In this document: one piece after another, positions 59,938-64,000 of the stretch | Position numbering within the stretch: the first letter of the stretch is position 1 | How the letters are laid out: the number at the start of each line of letters is the position of its first letter | DNA from: Oscillospiraceae bacterium | Lineage (GTDB): Bacteria > Bacillota > Clostridia > Oscillospirales > CAG-272 | NCBI GenBank assembly: GCA_015063845.1 | Contig: SVTJ01000011.1 | Span: 3,359-67,358 of the forward strand | Length of the DNA: 64,000 nucleotides | Direction of reading: 5' to 3' | Made by a program: the position numbers and the translations under genes | Notes under the pieces: generated by a model | Database searches by the model: none | What the model saw: the letters and a program-made list of their open reading frames with translations, nothing else | Told to the model about the DNA's origin: nothing

Positions 59938-60100
59938 CAACGAGAGGGCTACCGAGAGGTAGCCCTCTCGTTGTGCTACCCGCAAGCGAACCCATCTCCG
60001 TGCTCTGCACGGAATGGGTTCGCATACCCCGCCCGAAGATCGATAAGCTCGCTTATCAGGCGTAGGGCGAGGGTATCTTCGCCGTAGGCGAAATTCTCGC
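59936..60100. repeat. Palindromic trailer templated on tRNA-Arg T-arm
   Basis: An 18-bp perfect hairpin (CACAACGAGAGGGCTACC with its complement) begins in the CCA end. It is followed by CGAACCCAT (59987-59995) and ATGGGTTCG (60014-60022), an inverted pair that copies the tRNA T-arm, with CCGTGC/GCACGG inside, and then by CGAAGAT...ATCTTCG around GATAAGC/GCTTATC. The layout parallels the tmRNA trailer at 21746. No ORF is evident. Confidence 0.75.
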
Positions 60101-60107
60101 TCGTTTT

Positions 60108-60938
60108 TTATTTGCCATTGCTCTCCCTGTACTGCGAAGGGGAGAGACCGACGTGCTTTTTGAATTTTTTGCTGAAATACAGCGCATCGTGAATACCGAG
60201 ATTTGCGGCTATCTCACCGACAAGCAGTGAGGTGTTTTCAAGCAGAGTGCACGCGTGCCTTATGAGTATAGTGTCGCGGTAGCTTATGGGAGAAGTACCC
60301 GTTAGTGTCTTGAATTCGTGTAGAAAGTGAAACTCACTCATGTGGCACAGTGCTGCGTAATCCGATACCCGCATATCAAGCTCGGGGAAGCTCTCTATTT
60401 GATCGAGTGCGGGGCGAAGTCGCTCTATTGCCGCGCTTTGCGCATTGTCAGATAGGGCTCTTGACAGTCCGCTGACGAGAGTAGAAAACAGCCCCTGAAG
60501 ACGTATCTGATAAGACGTAGGGCGTCTGCGTATCTCGTCCATCATTTGTCCGACAATACGCTCACCGCTATGATATGACGGCGCAAAATAGCAGTTTTTG
60601 TCATACAGTCCGCATTCGCGAAGTATTGTCTCTGCTTGCTCTCCGTCAAAGTGCACCCATATATATGACGACCTTTTTTCGGCGTTGCATCCGTATATCT
60701 GCGGCTCGTGGGGCTTGAAGAGCAAAAGAGTTCCCTTGGGAGCGACCTCTGTTTTGCCACTCGTCTGATATTCCATCTCGCCCTCAAGCATATAAATTAT
60801 CTGGTAATCATTGCGCCCATTTGGACGGTCGCAATGCGTATCGCAATCAAGCTCTGAAAAATATCCGCAGCTGTTTATATGTAGCGGCGGATAAGGTGTG
60901 TCGCAATCGTAAAAGTTTCTTGCCTGTGTCAGTTTCAT
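60108..60938 (-). CDS. AraC family transcriptional regulator
   Basis: The 276 residues have an N-terminal cupin (residues about 40-100, GEMEYQTSGKTEVAPKGTLLLFKP) and a C-terminal double helix-turn-helix (about 180-272, with VSDYAALCHMSEFHFLHEFK and VGEIAANLGIHDALYFSKKF). It should sense a small ligand, probably a sugar or its derivative. It has its own promoter; direct repeats AACAGTATAT flank it. Confidence 0.9.
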   Translation of the reverse strand: MKLTQARNFYDCDTPYPPLHINSCGYFSELDCDTHCDRPNGRNDYQIIYMLEGEMEYQTSGKTEVAPKGTLLLFKPHEPQIYGCNAEKRSSYIWVHFDGEQAETILRECGLYDKNCYFAPSYHSGERIVGQMMDEIRRRPTSYQIRLQGLFSTLVSGLSRALSDNAQSAAIERLRPALDQIESFPELDMRVSDYAALCHMSEFHFLHEFKTLTGTSPISYRDTILIRHACTLLENTSLLVGEIAANLGIHDALYFSKKFKKHVGLSPSQYRESNGK

Positions 60939-60971
60939 ATTAGTCCTCCAACGTGTGTTCGTTGTATTAAC

Positions 60972-61000
60972 AGTATATAATATTACTTGCTTCTTGTCAA
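60972..61000 (-). promoter_or_regulatory. Sigma-A promoter with possible operators for AraC gene
   Basis: On the minus strand TTGACA (61000-60995), 17 bases, TATACT (60977-60972). AACAGTATAT occurs in direct orientation at 60969 and 61010, one over the -10 and one 10 bases upstream of the -35, as expected for a regulator binding here. Confidence 0.8.
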
Positions 61001-61034
61001 GTGGAAAATAACAGTATATTCCATATATAAATCA

Positions 61035-61073
61035 AAAAAGACGGTATAGTTTACGACCCTATACCGTCTTTTT
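61035..61073. terminator. Terminator of second AraC gene
   Basis: AAAAAGACGGTATAG and CTATACCGTCTTTTT form a 15-bp stem with flanking T/A runs; it overlaps the stop of the gene at 61073. Confidence 0.9.
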
Positions 61074-61858
61074 TATTGGTTTGATTGCGCTCTTACGTAT
61101 TCTGTTGGGGTTCTGCCCGTTACCGACTTGAATGCGTGGTTGAAATTGCGGATACTTGAAAAGCCGCTTTGCATAGCAACCTCTGCCATAGTGAGCTCTC
61201 CGTTCTCAATAAGTCTTGCCGCGTGATTTACCCTGTGCTCGTTGACAAGAGCTGAAAAGCTTATCTGATACTTTTCGTTGAGCATTCTGGACAGATAGTG
61301 AGGCTCGTAGCCGAAGTGCGCACCAACCGTGGCGAGCGTTAGCCGCTCAGTATAGTGTGCCGCTATGTAGTCGAGCATTTCGCATATCAGCTCTCGTTTG
61401 CCGCTTACTCGCTTTTTAAGAACAGTTTGTTTTGAATAGCAGTCACATACGGCGTAGAAGCAGGCTTTTTTTATCATCAGAGCAGAACTTTCCGAAAAAA
61501 TTAGCTTGCTTTTTATAAATGCGTCGGTGTCCGCGTCGCAAGAAAATACCGAGGTCTCTCCCTCGAATCCGCTCATCTCCTTTGCGAAGTGCGGAACGTA
61601 TTGCTCGGAGAACACAGCTATCCAGTATTGCGCGAAACCGTCGGGAAGGATAGCGTGTATTTGATTTGACAAAACGAGAGCGTATTCTCCCGATGAAACG
61701 GTGTTTGTATCTCCGTTTACCGTCAAATATATCTTTCCGTCAATGACGTATATCAGCTCAAAATTGCTGTGAAAATGTGCTTTCCAATTTACACCGAAAT
61801 AGGTATATGCGTTGTAATTGTAGTTGCCTCGTGAATTTTTAAATTGATGTTTTATCAT
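61073..61858 (-). CDS. AraC family transcriptional regulator
   Basis: The N-terminal cupin (FHSNFELIYVIDGKIYLTVNG, residues about 28-50) and C-terminal double helix-turn-helix (LATVGAHFGYEPHYLSRMLN, MAEVAMQSGFSSIRNFNHAF) are clear. The 261 residues match. It is divergent from the glycyl radical activase and probably controls that operon. AGAGG lies 5 bases before the ATG. Confidence 0.92.
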   Translation of the reverse strand: MIKHQFKNSRGNYNYNAYTYFGVNWKAHFHSNFELIYVIDGKIYLTVNGDTNTVSSGEYALVLSNQIHAILPDGFAQYWIAVFSEQYVPHFAKEMSGFEGETSVFSCDADTDAFIKSKLIFSESSALMIKKACFYAVCDCYSKQTVLKKRVSGKRELICEMLDYIAAHYTERLTLATVGAHFGYEPHYLSRMLNEKYQISFSALVNEHRVNHAARLIENGELTMAEVAMQSGFSSIRNFNHAFKSVTGRTPTEYVRAQSNQ

Positions 61859-61907
61859 ATTTACCTCTAAAAAGATAATATCTTGCTATAATTATATAAT
61901 ATTTTTC

Positions 61908-61936
61908 TTTAAAAATCAATAGTAAACTGATATAAT
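61908..61936 (+). promoter_or_regulatory. Promoter for glycyl radical operon
   Basis: TGATATAAT gives a full extended -10 (61931-61936); the -35 TTTAAA (61908-61913) is weak, as is usual for promoters that need an activator such as AraC. Confidence 0.6.
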
Positions 61937-61958
61937 TGTAAAAAACGGGGGTGATTTT

Positions 61959-62789
61959 TTGCTTAACGGTACTGTTTTTTCCATAGAAGAGTTTTCCGTA
62001 TTTGACGGTGACGGCATAAGAATGACGGTGTTTTTAAAGGGATGTCCTCTTCGTTGCGAGTGGTGTCACAATCCCGAGGGGCAGAGACGGGAGCGAGAGG
62101 TATGCCGCAGTATGAATGGCTGTATTGAGTGCGGAGCGTGTCTTACGTACGGAGAGCTTGGCGAGAGCAGCATTACTGCATGCCCAAGGGGGCTTGTACG
62201 TTATGTGGGCGACGTATACACGGTAGAGGACATCGTGCGTATCGTGAGCGCGAACGCGGATATTTTGAATGTTTCGGGTGGTGGTGTTACCTTTTCGGGC
62301 GGAGAGCCGCTTATGCAGAGCGCGTTTTTGCGCGGCTGTCTTTGCGAGCTTCGCGGAGTGACCGATAGGGCTATACAAACCGCAGGTTATTGTGAAAAAG
62401 ATACTTTTTTGCAAGTGCTTTCGGATTGTGATAGAGTGCTTTATGACCTTAAGCTTATTGATGACGCAGATCATATACGGTACACCGGTGTGTCCAACCG
62501 TATGATATTGGAAAATTATCGCGCTCTCTCGAAAAGCGGCAAGCCGTTTGTAACGAGAATACCGCTTATTCCCACGGTTACGGACACCGAAAAGAATATC
62601 GAGGGAATAGCAGATCTTATGAAAGAGTGCGGTGTGAGCTACGTTGAGCTTATGCCGTACAACAAAATGGCAGGCAGTAAATACGCGTCGCTGGCAAGAA
62701 AATATGAGGTATCGTTTGAAGAGCATATTGAGCCTTGCGCGCACGTTGAAATATTTAAAGAATACGGTATTGAGGTGAAGATATTATGA
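61959..62789 (+). CDS. Glycyl radical enzyme activating protein (radical SAM)
   Basis: The radical-SAM triad is in LKGCPLRCEWCHNPEG (CxxxCxxC, about residues 29-37), with GGGVTFSGGEPLM typical of PFL-activase-like enzymes. A ferredoxin-like insert is visible as CIECGAC...CPRG (about 55-75). It installs the glycyl radical on the enzyme encoded next. The start is a TTG at 61959 with GGGGGTG about 6 bases upstream; no ATG is available. It overlaps the next gene by 4 bases. Confidence 0.93.
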   Translation: MLNGTVFSIEEFSVFDGDGIRMTVFLKGCPLRCEWCHNPEGQRREREVCRSMNGCIECGACLTYGELGESSITACPRGLVRYVGDVYTVEDIVRIVSANADILNVSGGGVTFSGGEPLMQSAFLRGCLCELRGVTDRAIQTAGYCEKDTFLQVLSDCDRVLYDLKLIDDADHIRYTGVSNRMILENYRALSKSGKPFVTRIPLIPTVTDTEKNIEGIADLMKECGVSYVELMPYNKMAGSKYASLARKYEVSFEEHIEPCAHVEIFKEYGIEVKIL

Positions 62790-64000
62790 CACGTAAGGTT
62801 GAGAGAATGCTGTCTCTTTTGCGTAGCGGAGAATACAAGAGATCAAGATATGATAATACTCCGACAGACGTAAGCGAACTCATCGTGAAAGAGCCCGAAG
62901 AACTTGCCGAAACGGTGGTGCTTGAAACTATGCTTTCTGAGGAAAGACCGTTTTTTGTTGACGGGGATATTTTTGGGTTTAACCGATATAATAAAAAGCT
63001 CCCCACAGGTAGCGGACTTGACGTTGCGTACGGAAATATCACGCCAAATTATGCGCGTATTATTGAAACGGGTTTTGATAGTGTTCTTGAGGAAATAGAG
63101 CGAAATGCAAGAGAAAATTCCAATAAAACGCTTTTTTATGAGGCTATACGTCGCGATGTCGTAGCGGTGATCGATATTTGCGATAGATATCGAGAAGCGG
63201 CAGAGCGAGAGGGTAAGGAGCGCATAGCGGAGGCTCTCGGACATATACCGAAAAAGGGTGCGCGGAGCTTTTACGAGGCTTGCCTTTTTATGAAGCTTCT
63301 TATCTATTCGCAGAGATGTGTAAACACCTCGCATATAACGCTCGGTCGTTTTGATAAGTATATGTTCCAGTGGTATGAGCTTGACAAAAATCGAGGAGTG
63401 AGCGAAGAGGAGCTTTTTGAAACACTTGAGATGTTCTTTATAGGTCTTAATACTGACACCGACCTGTATTTCGGTATGCAGCAGGGAGATAACGGGCAGA
63501 GCATGGTGCTTGGAGGTATAGATAAGGACGGAAATGACAGTTATAATGAGCTGTCCGAGCTTTGTATGAGGGCTTCGCTCGAGCTTTCTCTTATAGACCC
63601 AAAGATAAATCTCAGGGTAAACAAGAAAACGCCGGCGGAGCGTTATGAGTTAGGCACGCGTCTTACAAAGCAGGGGCTTGGCTTTCCGCAGTATTGCAAC
63701 GATGACGTTATAATCCCATATATGATAAATATGGGATATAGTGAGAACGACGCGTATGACTACACAGTAGCGGCTTGCTGGGAGTGTATATCTCCGTATA
63801 ACGGTATCGACGTGCCTAATATAGACCTGCTTATATTTCCGACGGTCGTGAACGATGCTGTGCGCAAGCATCTTATGTGTTGCGAGAGCTTTGATGCTCT
63901 TTTGGTAAAAGTGCGCGAGGCTATATCGGAGGAATGTGCTGCCATAAGAGAACGCTCATGTGAGAAATATATGCGCAATTATGGCAGACACAGGGCGGTG
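62786..64000 (+). CDS. Glycyl radical enzyme (PFL-like), 3' end outside window
   Basis: The frame runs from an ATG at 62786 to the window end (405 codons, no stop), so the track omits it. It has PFL-family blocks: EERPFFVDGDIFGFNRYN, RFDKYMFQWYELD, LNLRVNKKTP-like INLRVNKKTPAERY, FPQYCNDDVIIPYMINMGY and AACWECISPYNG around the candidate active-site cysteine. The C-terminal glycine loop is beyond the edge. The substrate is undetermined: motifs differ from classic PFL and choline TMA-lyase. It is coupled to its activase. Confidence 0.88.
   Translation, partial: MTRKVERMLSLLRSGEYKRSRYDNTPTDVSELIVKEPEELAETVVLETMLSEERPFFVDGDIFGFNRYNKKLPTGSGLDVAYGNITPNYARIIETGFDSVLEEIERNARENSNKTLFYEAIRRDVVAVIDICDRYREAAEREGKERIAEALGHIPKKGARSFYEACLFMKLLIYSQRCVNTSHITLGRFDKYMFQWYELDKNRGVSEEELFETLEMFFIGLNTDTDLYFGMQQGDNGQSMVLGGIDKDGNDSYNELSELCMRASLELSLIDPKINLRVNKKTPAERYELGTRLTKQGLGFPQYCNDDVIIPYMINMGYSENDAYDYTVAACWECISPYNGIDVPNIDLLIFPTVVNDAVRKHLMCCESFDALLVKVREAISEECAAIRERSCEKYMRNYGRHRAV

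Overview
The window looks like a chromosome segment of a low-to-moderate-GC, endospore-lineage Firmicute, most likely a gut-type uncultured Clostridia member. The reasons are the sporulation genes (spoVAD, spoVAE, ylbJ, yqfC, yqfD), the yqfC-yqfD-phoH-ybeY-era-recO-mutS2 order, AGGAGG ribosome-binding sites, sigma-A promoters that often carry an extended -10 (TGnTATAAT), and clostridial families such as DUF5685 and DUF1015. No genus can be named from sequence alone.

Layout. 1-300: a 127-bp direct repeat. 0.4-3.5 kb: two secreted-type or cytosolic beta-helix (pectin-lyase-fold) proteins flanking a small SLOG gene and a ribbon-helix-helix gene. 3.6-6.2 kb: asnA and asnS. 6.3-11.2 kb: ABC exporter, DMT transporter, DUF5685, J-domain protein and a membrane protein. 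11.2-11.7 kb: a mosaic of short interspersed repeats. 11.7-14.3 kb: SH3-type lipoprotein, nucleoside phosphorylase, aldose epimerase. 14.4-15.8 kb: spoVAD-spoVAE. 15.8-19.5 kb: SGNH hydrolase and the rpmH-rnpA-yidD-yidC-jag operon, without dnaA beside it. 19.7-22 kb: holA, smpB and tmRNA (ssrA), followed by a palindromic trailer. 22.3-23.7 kb: FAD-dependent oxidoreductase.

23.7-39.4 kb is an accessory signalling or conflict island, all on the minus strand. It encodes a TerY-P-like triad (two vWA proteins, a PP2C phosphatase, and a kinase with zinc ribbon and FHA-like tail), two HslV/proteasome-fold proteins (one with a Ser1/Asp17/Lys33 site, one lacking it), two related cysteine-motif proteins (one ending in an FtsK-gamma-like winged helix), a CARF/TM1812-like sensor without CRISPR, a divergent sigma-like protein, several Sel1-repeat proteins including a 961-residue one ending in a HEPN-like Rx4H domain, and small membrane proteins. 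Three copies of one promoter-like motif (GTTAAnTTTT-N13-CAATATATA) sit in front of its transcription units, and one precedes a structured C-rich leader RNA. I regard this as the undescribed system of the window.

39.4-45.2 kb: AEC transporter, family 4 uracil-DNA glycosylase, DUF1015, GDPD, NUDIX, RNase HI, YlbJ. 45.2-53.7 kb: the yqfC...mutS2 operon and prs. 53.8-59.8 kb (minus): VanZ-like gene, then fhs-tsaE-tsaB-rpiB-ispD-ispF-rpe (one-carbon, tRNA t6A, pentose phosphate and isoprenoid genes). 59.9 kb: tRNA-Arg(CCU) with a palindromic trailer. 60.1-64 kb: two AraC regulators and a glycyl radical enzyme activase plus its enzyme, which is cut by the window end.

No rRNA, CRISPR array, integrase or transposase was recognised. 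Coordinates of starts were adjusted by ribosome-binding sites where the ORF track starts too early; functions are inferred from recognisable motifs, without database searches.
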